Of a stretch of DNA of 43,809 nt, positions 33,280 to 42,552 are shown piece after piece (positions within the stretch are counted from its first letter, which is position 1; each line of letters opens with the position of its first letter). The DNA lies in assembly GCA_016930915.1 (NCBI GenBank), contig JAFGFU010000010.1:1-43809 (forward strand), read 5' to 3'. A program made the position numbers and the translations under genes. Under the pieces are notes generated by a model. It did no database searches, was not told the origin of the DNA, and was given only the letters and a program-made list of their open reading frames with translations. This DNA comes from Campylobacterales bacterium (lineage in GTDB: Bacteria > Campylobacterota > Campylobacteria > Campylobacterales > Sulfurospirillaceae).

Positions 33280-35700
33280 TTATACTAGCGCAAATTCCAA
33301 TACTTCTTCAATACGAGACACGGGAATTATTTTCATTTTTTCTTTCACTTCTTCAGGAATTTCATCCAAATCTTTTTCATAATTTTTCTTTGGAATCAGC
33401 GCTGTTTTGATTTTTGCTTTATATGCTGCAATTAACTTCTCTTTTAACCCACCAATTGGCAATACTTTGCCACTTAAAGTCAGCTCTCCTGTCATTGCCA
33501 CATCATTTTTTACTTTTTTATCTGAAAGAATGGATGCAATTGCTGTTGCCATGGTAATACCAGCACTTGGACCGTCTTTAGGCGTTGCCCCTTCTGGAAC
33601 GTGAATATGCAAATCATAACGTCTATAGACATCGCTTGGCTCTATTTTTTTTGAACTCTCTTCTTTATCAAGACCTGCTACTGGAATAATGGAGAGTGGA
33701 ATTTTAACTTTATCATTATCAATTAAAACCTTAACAACACTCAAAGCAATTTTGGCAGATTCTTTCATAACATCACCCAATGAACCTGTAATTTGGATAC
33801 CACCCTTTCCTTGAATACGAATTGCCTCAACTTTTAAAACATCCCCTCCAACACTTGTCCATGCTAGACCATTGACAATACCCACGCTGTTCTCTTTATC
33901 AACTTCATCAATCTCAAAAACAGTCTTTGGTAAATACTCTTTGAGATTTGTGTTAGTAATACTCAGCTTTTCAAGCTTAGGATTCATTAAAAGTTGTTTA
34001 GCTACTTTACGTAAAATATCAGCAATCCTACGGCGTAAATTTCTTACACCTGATTCTCTCGTGTAGTTAGAGATAATCAATTGCAATGTCGGTTTTGAAA
34101 TCGCAACTTCACTGTTTTTCAAACCATGCTTTTTCAACTCTTGAGGAATCAAATATTTCTTTGCTATTTCATACTTCTCTTGAGGTGTGTATGAATTTAC
34201 AAAAATAAACTCCATTCTATCTCGAAGGGGAGCGGGAATAGAGCCTACTTCATTCGCCGTTGCAATAAAAATAACCTTACTCAAATCGATGTTAAAGTTC
34301 AAATAGTAATCTCTAAATTTATTGTTTTGCTCAGGGTCTAAAACCTCTAAAAGCACAGCAGTTGGATCACCCCTAAAACTACGTGCTACTTTATCGATTT
34401 CATCAAGCACAACCACAGGATTCATTTCCCCTGCTTCAATAATTCCCTGAACAATGCGTCCTGGCATTGCGCCAATATACGTACGTCTATGCCCTCTAAG
34501 TTCATTTACATCTTCTAATCCACCCAGCGCAATACGAACTAATTTGCGTTTTAATGCCTTTGCGATAGAGTTTGCCAAAGAAGTTTTACCCACACCTGGA
34601 GGGCCTGCAAAACACAAAATTGCACCATTAGCTGACTTATCGCCAATGCCTCGTTTATCTAAAAGTTCACGCACCGCAAAATACTCTTCAATACGCTCTT
34701 TAGGTTTTTCAAGGGAATAATGGTCTTTATCAAGTTGTGATTTCACCTCTAAAACATCTAAACTTTTTTTTGCGAGTTTGCCAAAGGGAAGCTCAATAAC
34801 CCAATCAAGATAACTCTGAATCAAATTGGCATCCGCAGAGTCTGGATGCATGCGTGAAAGCTTATCAATCTGCTTTTTAATCTCTTTATAGGCATCCTCT
34901 TCCATATGCTCTTTTTTAGCTTCTAGCTTTTTGCGATACTCTTCTATCTCTTCTTCACGTTGATTATCCGTACCTAGCTCTTTTTGAATCTGTTTCAGTT
35001 GTTCTTTTAAAAAATACTCTTTATTGACTTTCTCTATTTGTGAGTGCACTTTACTTTTAATCTCTTTTTTAAGCCTGCTTGACTCAATCTCTTCAATAAC
35101 ATAATCAATCAATTGCAACAGTCTTGATTCATCATCAACTTCCACAAATAGCTTATACGCCTGCTCTTTTTTGAGTTTCATACTACTGGCAACCAAATCC
35201 GTAATACGATGAACATCACTATTATCTTCAATGGTTTTAATCAAATCTGGAGGAAACTGTCCTCCCAATGAACCCAATTGTGCTACTTTTTCACGCAATA
35301 CAGAAAGTGTTGCTTCTACTTTTACTGCTTCTGAGCGTTCTGTTTGAATCATATCAATTGTTCCACGAAGCGGAACAGTAGAAAGCTCTTTTAAAATTTT
35401 CCCTTTTTGCATCCCTTGAAAAAGTATTTTCACACGACCATCAGGCAAATCCACTTTACGCATAATAGAGCCAATAACGCCTGCTGGATAAATAGCATTA
35501 AAATCACGTTTATGCTCCTCCCCAACTCTTGCAGTACACACCATAACCAATGAGTTATGCTCCAACGCATCATTGGCCGCTTTTATATTCTCTTCATCGG
35601 CTAAAAAAAGTGGTGAAATCATAAAAGGATATAAAAAAAGATTGTCTTCTACGATAATTGGAATGTCCGCAGGAAACGCAGTATAATCGCTTAGTTTCAT
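33280..35700 (-). CDS. lon: ATP-dependent protease Lon
   Basis: This 806-residue LonA protease has an N-terminal substrate domain (about 1-200), a coiled-coil region (about 200-310), an AAA+ module with Walker [10 protein letters not shown] (about 366) and Walker [10 protein letters not shown] (about 430), and a C-terminal protease domain. The catalytic Ser lies in [10 protein letters not shown] (about 704) and the Lys in [14 protein letters not shown] (about 745). It degrades misfolded and regulatory proteins. It lies downstream of bamD, with a hairpin and a palindrome copy between them. Confidence 0.97.
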   Translation of the reverse strand: MKLSDYTAFPADIPIIVEDNLFLYPFMISPLFLADEENIKAANDALEHNSLVMVCTARVGEEHKRDFNAIYPAGVIGSIMRKVDLPDGRVKILFQGMQKGKILKELSTVPLRGTIDMIQTERSEAVKVEATLSVLREKVAQLGSLGGQFPPDLIKTIEDNSDVHRITDLVASSMKLKKEQAYKLFVEVDDESRLLQLIDYVIEEIESSRLKKEIKSKVHSQIEKVNKEYFLKEQLKQIQKELGTDNQREEEIEEYRKKLEAKKEHMEEDAYKEIKKQIDKLSRMHPDSADANLIQSYLDWVIELPFGKLAKKSLDVLEVKSQLDKDHYSLEKPKERIEEYFAVRELLDKRGIGDKSANGAILCFAGPPGVGKTSLANSIAKALKRKLVRIALGGLEDVNELRGHRRTYIGAMPGRIVQGIIEAGEMNPVVVLDEIDKVARSFRGDPTAVLLEVLDPEQNNKFRDYYLNFNIDLSKVIFIATANEVGSIPAPLRDRMEFIFVNSYTPQEKYEIAKKYLIPQELKKHGLKNSEVAISKPTLQLIISNYTRESGVRNLRRRIADILRKVAKQLLMNPKLEKLSITNTNLKEYLPKTVFEIDEVDKENSVGIVNGLAWTSVGGDVLKVEAIRIQGKGGIQITGSLGDVMKESAKIALSVVKVLIDNDKVKIPLSIIPVAGLDKEESSKKIEPSDVYRRYDLHIHVPEGATPKDGPSAGITMATAIASILSDKKVKNDVAMTGELTLSGKVLPIGGLKEKLIAAYKAKIKTALIPKKNYEKDLDEIPEEVKEKMKIIPVSRIEEVLEFALV

Positions 35701-35734
35701 CTCTATCTCCGTTATAGTCTTATTTTTAAATTAT

Positions 35735-35746
35735 TTTACATGTAAG
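35735..35746. repeat. Near copy (11/12) of the TTTACATGTAAA palindrome
   Basis: TTTACATGTAAG between bamD and lon, one base from the hairpin that follows bamD. Confidence 0.75.
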
Positions 35747-35747
35747 A

Positions 35748-35770
35748 GCATAAGAGCTTAGCTCTTATGC
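35748..35770 (-). terminator. Hairpin after bamD
   Basis: GCATAAGAGC and GCTCTTATGC form a 10-bp stem with a three-base loop, 43 bases after the bamD stop. The following minus-strand sequence (TCTTACATG...) is only weakly T-rich. Confidence 0.6.
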
Positions 35771-35813
35771 AATGATTAGATTATATAGTAAAGAAGTAAA
35801 TAAAATTTTGTAC

Positions 35814-36461
35814 TTATTGCTTTTCAAACCATGAACGATACCAAGGAATCGTTGGTTCTACAATTTTTGCCTCTTTTACAGAAGAGTTATTAAGTTTTTC
35901 TTCATAGACTTTTGCCACTTCTGGCTTATCTATACGTGTATAAAGAGAATGGATATTTTCATCTAAAAAATACTCACCCATTTGTAAACGCACCAACATA
36001 GTTTGTGCTAAAGGGGCAAATTTTGAATGAGGATATCGCACTAAAAAATCTTTGGTTTGAACAATCGTATCTAAAAGTAATTGCTGATTACGATTTGGAT
36101 TTGGAAACGCTTCATAATTGGCTTTAATTTTCATATAACGAACATGGTCAGCATTTTCTTTGTTTCCATAACGTCTCAAATATTCATCAAGATAAAAATT
36201 GGCAAGTAAATACTCTTCATCTTGAGAGTGTGCATTGGCTAACATCATCATTGCTTCAGGCAACAATGGAGACTCAACATGTTCACTGGCTAAAGACGTA
36301 TAAAGTGAATCTGCTTTCTCTAAATCTTGGTTTTTAATCTCTTTAGCAATTTCTTCATACCAGTAGGTTGCTGGCATATTAAAAACTTCTTTATCTTTAG
36401 AAGCACAACCACTTACAAACGCTACCAATGAGGCGGCTACAAGAACATTTGCTATTTTCAT
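35814..36461 (-). CDS. bamD: Outer membrane assembly lipoprotein BamD
   Basis: This 215-residue lipoprotein has a signal peptide with lipobox VSG-Cys19, followed by TPR-like helical repeats (about 30-170) typical of BamD/YfiO. These include ATYWYEEIAKEIKNQDLEKADSLYTSLASEHVESPLLPEAM and RYPHSKFAPLAQTMLVRL. It is an essential partner of BamA in inserting outer-membrane proteins. The start is preceded by AAAGGA and a TACAAT box. Confidence 0.9.
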   Translation of the reverse strand: MKIANVLVAASLVAFVSGCASKDKEVFNMPATYWYEEIAKEIKNQDLEKADSLYTSLASEHVESPLLPEAMMMLANAHSQDEEYLLANFYLDEYLRRYGNKENADHVRYMKIKANYEAFPNPNRNQQLLLDTIVQTKDFLVRYPHSKFAPLAQTMLVRLQMGEYFLDENIHSLYTRIDKPEVAKVYEEKLNNSSVKEAKIVEPTIPWYRSWFEKQ

Positions 36462-36489
36462 ACAGACTATCCTTTATGTTAAAAGAATT

Positions 36490-36495
36490 ATTGTA
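36490..36495 (-). promoter_or_regulatory. -10 element of bamD
   Basis: TACAAT on the minus strand (GATACAATAAT), 28 bases before the ATG. Confidence 0.45.
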
Positions 36496-36589
36496 TCTTC
36501 TTTTTTGTTATCTTAAAATAAAAGAGAAAAAATTACACGCTTAACAAATTTTCAATTATTTACAGTGATACATTTAATTTACAAAATGC

Positions 36590-36595
36590 TACAAT
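36590..36595 (+). promoter_or_regulatory. -10 element of fliW
   Basis: TGCTACAAT (extended -10), 34 bases before the ATG at 36630. Confidence 0.5.
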
Positions 36596-36629
36596 GAAAA
36601 AAGTTGTTATTTTTTTAAAGGAATAAAGT

Positions 36630-37025
36630 ATGATTTTCTCTGTAAAAGCTCCCATCCCTGGCTTTGAAGCCATTAAAGAAGTTGAACTTGAAAAGATTGA
36701 TGAATTTTTTATTAAATTTATTTCCAAATCAGACGCTACCACATTTACGCTAATTAATCCGCTTATGCTTCGTTCCTATGAATTTGAAATTCCAGAATAT
36801 TTCAGAATACTCCTTGAAATCAATGAAAAATCAAACATTCTTATTCTTAATATTATGATTATCGCAACCCCTATTGAGACTTCAACTATTAATTTTATTG
36901 CACCTTTAGTCTTCAATGTTGACACAAAAAGTGTTGCCCAAGTGATTTTAGACGCTAACCAATATCCGAAATTTGGACTAATGGAGAGTATTTCGACCTA
37001 TTTAAATAAAGAAAAGTCTGAGTAA
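36630..37025 (+). CDS. fliW: Flagellar assembly factor FliW
   Basis: This 131-residue protein has the FliW pattern: an N-terminal PIPGFEAIKEVELEKIDEFFIKF (about 8-30), LINPLMLRSYEFEIP (about 42-56) and INFIAPLVFNVDTKSVAQVILDANQYP (about 89-115). FliW binds flagellin and CsrA and couples flagellin synthesis to secretion. AAAGGA precedes the start. It lies 51 bases before the large surface-protein gene, with no terminator I can see, so read-through is possible. Confidence 0.92.
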   Translation: MIFSVKAPIPGFEAIKEVELEKIDEFFIKFISKSDATTFTLINPLMLRSYEFEIPEYFRILLEINEKSNILILNIMIIATPIETSTINFIAPLVFNVDTKSVAQVILDANQYPKFGLMESISTYLNKEKSE

Positions 37026-37076
37026 AGTGATTTATCACAATAGAAATTTAAATATTTAGTCTAAATAAGGAGAAAA

Positions 37077-40000
37077 ATGTATACGCTATTTCGTTTTTTT
37101 CTAATAATAATCTTTTTTAATACTTTTATGTTTGCGGTAGCAACATATACTTCTGGTTCTAATGCTACACAACTTGCTACTGCTATACAAGGAGAGGGAT
37201 TAACCATAACAAATCCTGTTTTAAGACGGGGAAATAGCAATCAAGCAGGAACATTTTCAAATGGAATAGCAGGAGCCAACCTTCAAGTTAATCAAGGTAT
37301 TATTCTTACGACTATGAGTGTTGCCGAATCGTTTACAAGTAATAATAGCATACAACGTACCGTTGATAACCCTGACACCTATCAAGATGCTGATTTACGT
37401 GCAATTGACACACTTGCACGATATGACACTATTATTTTTGAATTTGATGTTACACTAGACTCTAACACCAGACTTCTTCTGGTTGATTATCAATTTGCAT
37501 CAGAAGAATATCATGAGTATGTAGGCTCAAGATATAACGACGCTTTTGGTTTTTTTATTTCAGGAGGAGATTTAAACCAAACCTATAACATTGCACGTGT
37601 TGTTGATAGTAATGTTCAAATTACAACAGAAAATATCCAAAATTATGCTACCGTCACCGTTAATAATGTCAACAATGGTAGTGTCGGTTACTACAATGAC
37701 TCCACCCCAGAAATTCTTACAAATTCAGCCTATTTTATTGATAATAATCAAAATAATGAGGGAGGAACTTCTCCTGTTATTGTAGAATATGATGGTCTTA
37801 CAAAACGACTACAAGCTGCCATTGACAATCTAACGCCTGGCGTTACCTACCATTTTAAAATGGCAATTGCAGATACTGGAGACTCTCAGCTAGATACGGG
37901 AGTTTTTGTTTCAAAGATAGTCGGTGTAAGAGAGCCTGTTTTTTGTTACGACTATGCGTACCATCAAAATAAGCGCTATTTTACACAGAATAATGACGGG
38001 ACATCTCAGCCTTACATTCAAGGAACGATTATTCCAAATGAAGATATCAATGTTTCACTTTACATCCGTAACGAAGAGACATCTGATGTTTTAGCAAAAA
38101 ACATTACCCTTGATATTCAAGATATTAACACAACACAAGCTATTTATACATCCGAGAGTGTTTTTGTTATTAATTATGGAGAAATCCTTCCTACACATAT
38201 TTCAGATGGGGCATTAACCTCAACGAGCAATTCTGACGTTATTGGTATACCCATCAACAATCTTGGTGACCAACAATCTGCCTATGCCTACTACTCACTC
38301 ACGCCTCAAAACAGTATATCAGATATCAATATTTCTTTAAATGCTTATTTTAACTACTCTGTTACTTTTGATATTGGTGGTGGTATGACCCTGAATAAAT
38401 CATACCGTACCAAACTAGGCAGTAATTCTCTTCCAATGTGTTCAGGTGATAACACACGCTATGAACCTAGCTGGGGAAGCTTTAATGTTGATGCCAAAGG
38501 TATTTATACTGCTTCCAATCCAAAATTCAATCTTCCTACCCAAGTCGTGCGTAGAGCAGGAGGGTTTCTTGTCACAGCACACGATGCTAATAGTACGCCT
38601 GTTCCTTATGTTGACGAACTAAAAGCATCCACTGTTGTTGGTGTTGAACTAATTGATGCAGGAAAATTTCACAGTACCAAAGCAAGCTGTGATGAGCCTT
38701 CTAGTGCTATTACTGAACGTGTTTGGATTCCGTTTGTTGATGCAACAGGAACAAAATCACAAGTTGATTTTACAACAGCGCTTCAAAATGCTATTGATGA
38801 GGGTACGATTTCTATTACGAATATTAAAGATTACTTCAATGAAGCTCGTAAAAATACCGCTTTTAGAATACAAGTCAATGAACTCAACGATGATAATAAT
38901 ACAGTTATTCAGTACCAATATAATGCAGCAACAAAAAAATATGTTATCACTAATTTTACAGATTTAGTTCAAGTCTACGGTACATGTAAACAGCCTGTAC
39001 GTAAATTTCCGTATGGACACAATAATACAAGCACAACCATGCAGGTAGCAGAAGCATGTGGAAATGCAGGGAGCACAGGTGTTGATTTTTTTACACTCAG
39101 TAAATGTAACGAATGTATTTTAGGCTACAACACTGTCTACATCTGTTCACGGGATAATTTTGCTACACGCCCTGAGAGTTTCAACATAAAACTAAGTGAC
39201 TTAAACCAAACCAATAAAATACAAAAAGTACGTTTTGCCGATGATAGAACGGGTGTTGTCACAACGGGTGAGCCAAATTCTGCTCCAGTACATATCGCTA
39301 CTGGGTATAGTTACGGATTTGATATCAATGCAACAACCCATGACGACAATAATAACTCATCAGGCTATATAGCATTTTTCACTACATCGTCGACCAACGA
39401 TAGGAATATCTCTTTTAACTGGAACCCTTCAATCATTAACCCCTCTTTATGCAATGACACAACGAGTAAATCACTCACCTTCAGTATGGTTAATGGTACC
39501 GTATCAAGTGAAGCAAACATTAGCAATGTCGGAGAATACCTTTTAGGTATGATTGATACAGAATGGACGGTTGTGGATAACAATCTTTCTCGTATGAGCC
39601 ACCATAAATCTGTCAAAATAAATAATACAACTTATAATGTAAGCAATTATTTTGTGGGTTCAGGCAATGCACTTGATTGTCTTAGTAGTAGTGCGATTGT
39701 GCAAGGAACAAGCACACTCCCTTCTATTTCAGGAAGCTCTTTGATACGTATTAATGGTTGTTGGATTAGCAGTGAACATAACAATACCGATGAAAACCTC
39801 AAATACCGTGATTATAATATTACAGCACATCCTTATCATTTTTTAATGCCCATTATTCCCTCACATGGCACGAGTGAAGACACGAACTTTACCGCTGCCT
39901 GGGTTTATATGAATAATTTAAATGATACGAATGATCTAACTAAAATTGCTGATATTAATGAGTCCATGCATTTTAGAGGTGATATTATTGCTGCAGGTCA

Positions 40001-40931
40001 TGACAATACTACCATGACAAACTTTGTTAAAGGATGCTACGCCAAAGATGTCAATCTTACCTTAGATCATAACTTTTCAAGCGTACCGCCAGTGGCATAC
40101 AACTATCGACTTTTTGATCTTAACAATAGTAATGAGGTTATTAGTGTAGTTCCTCCTCAAACAGAAAGTCCTGGTCTTGCTAGTGCAATAGAAATTTTAG
40201 ATGATGGCAATTTCACAAAAGATCTTATTGGTGCTGCTCGTATTAACCTTAATTTAAATTTTGATAGGAACCTTTCGTTACCTATTAATCCCATTATCGT
40301 CACATATAAGAGTTTAGATGTACAATGTAAAAATGATGCGGATAACAATTGTACCATGCAAGCTGATTTGAAAAGCAATCACACTACTGAGGGTAATTTA
40401 ACTATGGAAGATAATTTAACTATGGAAGATACAAATCTTACCCATTATTACGGTCGTGTTTTTTCGACTGATTATAAAGGAGAAAGCCCCATTGTAACAA
40501 CGATTCGTTATGAAGTGTATTGTGACCAAAATTGTAATCCTGATGATTTTAATATTACAGTAGTACAAAGTCCAACTTCTCTTCGATGGTATCAAAATAC
40601 TTTACATGTAAATGATGATGGCAATGTGACAACCAATGGATTTACCTCTGTTGGTACGACATTAATTAATAATGCAAACGCCGAAACATCAGGAAATATT
40701 GCCGATGGAATTGAAAACAATACGTTAAGCAATGCATTTGCTCCTTACACCGACCGTATTCAAATGCAACCCTCTTCATGGCTTTTGCATAACCTCTACA
40801 ACCCAAATGCGACTACCAATGATTTTAATGTAGAGTTTATTCAACGTGGAAATTGGGCAGGACAAGGGCAACTAGGAGAAACCGTTGATGTCAATACCTC
40901 AACACGAACGAATCGTAGGATGGAGTGGTAA
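37077..40931 (+). CDS. Exported choice-of-anchor-L / MshQ-like surface protein, sequon-rich
   Basis: This 1284-residue protein begins with a signal peptide (hydrophobic 5-20, likely cut after MFA). Residues about 25-285 match the choice-of-anchor L domain: ATQLATAIQGEGLTITNP, QGIILTTMS, the acidic FEFDVTL, YQFASEEYHEYVGSRYNDAFGFFISG and PGVTYHFKMAIADTGD. Near 676-760, CNECILGYNTVYICSRDNFATRPESF followed by GYSYGFDINATTHD resembles the DUF6701/MshQ-type domain of pilus-linked proteins (similarity by eye). There are 16 cysteines, and 28 bacterial N-glycosylation sequons D/E-x-N-x-S/T, most in the C-terminal two thirds. No membrane anchor, LPxTG or autotransporter end is seen. AAGGAG precedes the ATG. 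Its stop overlaps the first pseudopilin start by one base (TAATG), implying a joint function with the three pseudopilins. Probably a pilus-tip or surface adhesin; the role is inferred. Confidence 0.8.
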   Translation: MYTLFRFFLIIIFFNTFMFAVATYTSGSNATQLATAIQGEGLTITNPVLRRGNSNQAGTFSNGIAGANLQVNQGIILTTMSVAESFTSNNSIQRTVDNPDTYQDADLRAIDTLARYDTIIFEFDVTLDSNTRLLLVDYQFASEEYHEYVGSRYNDAFGFFISGGDLNQTYNIARVVDSNVQITTENIQNYATVTVNNVNNGSVGYYNDSTPEILTNSAYFIDNNQNNEGGTSPVIVEYDGLTKRLQAAIDNLTPGVTYHFKMAIADTGDSQLDTGVFVSKIVGVREPVFCYDYAYHQNKRYFTQNNDGTSQPYIQGTIIPNEDINVSLYIRNEETSDVLAKNITLDIQDINTTQAIYTSESVFVINYGEILPTHISDGALTSTSNSDVIGIPINNLGDQQSAYAYYSLTPQNSISDINISLNAYFNYSVTFDIGGGMTLNKSYRTKLGSNSLPMCSGDNTRYEPSWGSFNVDAKGIYTASNPKFNLPTQVVRRAGGFLVTAHDANSTPVPYVDELKASTVVGVELIDAGKFHSTKASCDEPSSAITERVWIPFVDATGTKSQVDFTTALQNAIDEGTISITNIKDYFNEARKNTAFRIQVNELNDDNNTVIQYQYNAATKKYVITNFTDLVQVYGTCKQPVRKFPYGHNNTSTTMQVAEACGNAGSTGVDFFTLSKCNECILGYNTVYICSRDNFATRPESFNIKLSDLNQTNKIQKVRFADDRTGVVTTGEPNSAPVHIATGYSYGFDINATTHDDNNNSSGYIAFFTTSSTNDRNISFNWNPSIINPSLCNDTTSKSLTFSMVNGTVSSEANISNVGEYLLGMIDTEWTVVDNNLSRMSHHKSVKINNTTYNVSNYFVGSGNALDCLSSSAIVQGTSTLPSISGSSLIRINGCWISSEHNNTDENLKYRDYNITAHPYHFLMPIIPSHGTSEDTNFTAAWVYMNNLNDTNDLTKIADINESMHFRGDIIAAGHDNTTMTNFVKGCYAKDVNLTLDHNFSSVPPVAYNYRLFDLNNSNEVISVVPPQTESPGLASAIEILDDGNFTKDLIGAARINLNLNFDRNLSLPINPIIVTYKSLDVQCKNDADNNCTMQADLKSNHTTEGNLTMEDNLTMEDTNLTHYYGRVFSTDYKGESPIVTTIRYEVYCDQNCNPDDFNITVVQSPTSLRWYQNTLHVNDDGNVTTNGFTSVGTTLINNANAETSGNIADGIENNTLSNAFAPYTDRIQMQPSSWLLHNLYNPNATTNDFNVEFIQRGNWAGQGQLGETVDVNTSTRTNRRMEW
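38979..38990. repeat. Degenerate copy (10/12) of the TTTACATGTAAA palindrome
   Basis: GGTACATGTAAA in the large surface-protein gene, read as G-T-C-K. Confidence 0.5.
40394..40429 (+). repeat. Tandem duplication of an 18-base unit
   Basis: AATTTAACTATGGAAGAT occurs twice with no base change, encoding NLTMED twice (about residues 1107-1118) and followed by a third NLT. Each unit adds a glycosylation sequon. Confidence 0.92.
40611..40622. repeat. TTTACATGTAAA palindrome, perfect copy
   Basis: In the large surface-protein gene, read as L-H-V-N (NTLHVNDD). Confidence 0.9.
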
Positions 40932-41602
40932 TGCGTTTAGGTATGTCCATGATAGAACTAGTTATTTCCATCGTCGTTATGGGTATTGTAGTGATGAGTT
41001 TACCCTTGATTCTCACACAAGTACAAAATAACAATGCTTTTGCTCTTCAACAAGAGGCTATTTTAGCGGCAAAAACGAAAATAGGAAATATCCTCACCCA
41101 TGAATGGGATGATGCAAGTTATAGTGTTGCAGCTGGTAGTTCTTTTGTTTTAGATACAGCAAATGGAGATAGTGAGCTAAACCCAATGGCGGGAACGCCA
41201 AGAAGAGTTGGTCATATAGATACTGATTATCGCAGAAAATTTTTTCCTGTACCAACCAATGCTACCAATATTGCGACCCATGGTACGAGTGACGTCGATA
41301 TGTTTCACAACAAAAATATCGCTCTGAGTGTTGCACCCAATGGAGAAGGGGCTGGAGCACTGAGTTATATTTTCAATCTTAGATTAGACCCAACTATCGT
41401 CTATATAAGCGATACTGCAACCTACAGCAATGATCCTCTGACCTTTACGTTTGGGGTAAATGCCGCAGCAGGAACGACCAATATTAAACGCATTGCAGTT
41501 CAAGTACGCGATACGGACGCAAACACCCTTATCACAACGCTTCGAGCCTTTACATGTAACATTGGAGAGTCTCCTTCACTTCCTTCAAGGCCTTATCGAT
41601 GA
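40931..41602 (+). CDS. Minor pseudopilin, prepilin-type N-terminus (PilV/MshO-region type)
   Basis: This 223-residue protein has a very short prepilin leader, MRLG, then M-S-M-I-E5-L and a hydrophobic helix (about 5-27): cleavage after Gly4 puts Glu at +5, as needed for pilin assembly. The rest is a polar domain with one cysteine near the C-terminus. The ATG at 40931 fits the leader and overlaps the previous stop; the GTG at 40925 would add two residues. It overlaps the next gene by four bases. It contains no D/E-x-N-x-S/T sequon. It is likely a minor pilin priming or capping a type IV pilus or type II-like pseudopilus; no assembly ATPase or prepilin peptidase lies in the window. Confidence 0.82.
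   Translation: MRLGMSMIELVISIVVMGIVVMSLPLILTQVQNNNAFALQQEAILAAKTKIGNILTHEWDDASYSVAAGSSFVLDTANGDSELNPMAGTPRRVGHIDTDYRRKFFPVPTNATNIATHGTSDVDMFHNKNIALSVAPNGEGAGALSYIFNLRLDPTIVYISDTATYSNDPLTFTFGVNAAAGTTNIKRIAVQVRDTDANTLITTLRAFTCNIGESPSLPSRPYR
41549..41560. repeat. Near copy (11/12) of the TTTACATGTAAA palindrome
   Basis: TTTACATGTAAC in the first pseudopilin gene, read as F-T-C-N (AFTCNIG); it supplies the only cysteine of that protein. Confidence 0.75.
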
Positions 41603-42552
41603 AAAAACGCTCCGCTTTTACATTAATTGAATTGGTTATGGTGATGGTTGTTTTTGGTATTGTCGCAGGTATTGGTGCAGATATTATTGCGAGTCTTTAT
41701 GAAAACTATTTACGAACACGTGCGATTAATCACCTGCAAAGTCAAACTGAAATCACCTTAGAGCAGATTGCCAAACGACTACAGTACCGTGTTAAAGATA
41801 GTGTTCGTGCGAGTAATAATAACGGAGGAGCATGGACAGCTCTTCCTGGTGCAACGGCTGGTTTTAACATCATCGAATGGATAGGTGTGAGCAATGAGAG
41901 TCTACTCGGTGAAAATGGTCTGCCTGGTTGGAGCGGGTTAATCGATATGGAAAGTAATGAAACGCTTTTAGCAAATCGAACCCTTGAAACACCTGGAAGC
42001 AGACTCGATTATGCGAGGGATACCATCTTTGAATTAACATCAGGTTACGCCAATGGTGCTGTTGATATGAACGATGCTGATGGCAAACTCCCCGCACTGA
42101 TTTTTAAAGGGCCTAAAGCTTCAACGGCAACATTAGCCTACGATGTGGATAATTATTACTCGCAAGGTGGCAATAACTACACCGTAAGAGTTGCTAAAGT
42201 TGCAGGTACGAATACCCGTTTAGTCATTCCCGCTGATGATAACCTGACCGATTTTAATGGAGATGGTTTTGGCGACCTTTTTGAGCACTACGTCCTCTCT
42301 CACAGCGCTTACGCTCTTGTTCCTGTAGGTACAGCCAATGATTTCAACTTAACACTTCGATTTAATTACCAACCATGGAACGGAGAAAACTATGATGCAG
42401 GCGACACACCCTCTTTTGTCCTTGCTGAAAATGTAAGTACCTTTAGAATTCGTCAAGATGGTGATGTCATTCGCATCAAACTCTGCATTCACGACAACAA
42501 TCAAAGCGGTGATTTTGATTTTAGTGCGTGTAAAGAAAAGGTGATTTACTGA
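41599..42552 (+). CDS. Minor pseudopilin, PilW-like
   Basis: This 317-residue protein has leader MKKRSA and mature start F-T-L-I-E5-L followed by a hydrophobic helix (about 7-30). The residue before the cut is Ala rather than the usual Gly, which prepilin peptidases of this phylum appear to tolerate since such leaders are common there. Size and position second in the set recall PilW/MshO. The body is Asn/Asp/Gly rich, with four D/E-x-N-x-S/T sequons (ESNET, DDNLT, DFNLT, DNNQS). It begins four bases before the previous stop, and its own last base is the first base of the next start. Confidence 0.85.
   Translation: MKKRSAFTLIELVMVMVVFGIVAGIGADIIASLYENYLRTRAINHLQSQTEITLEQIAKRLQYRVKDSVRASNNNGGAWTALPGATAGFNIIEWIGVSNESLLGENGLPGWSGLIDMESNETLLANRTLETPGSRLDYARDTIFELTSGYANGAVDMNDADGKLPALIFKGPKASTATLAYDVDNYYSQGGNNYTVRVAKVAGTNTRLVIPADDNLTDFNGDGFGDLFEHYVLSHSAYALVPVGTANDFNLTLRFNYQPWNGENYDAGDTPSFVLAENVSTFRIRQDGDVIRIKLCIHDNNQSGDFDFSACKEKVIY

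Noticed and set aside
36463-36629. A hidden small gene between bamD and fliW
   Set aside because: The gap is AT-rich with divergent -10 boxes and holds no frame with a ribosome-binding site.
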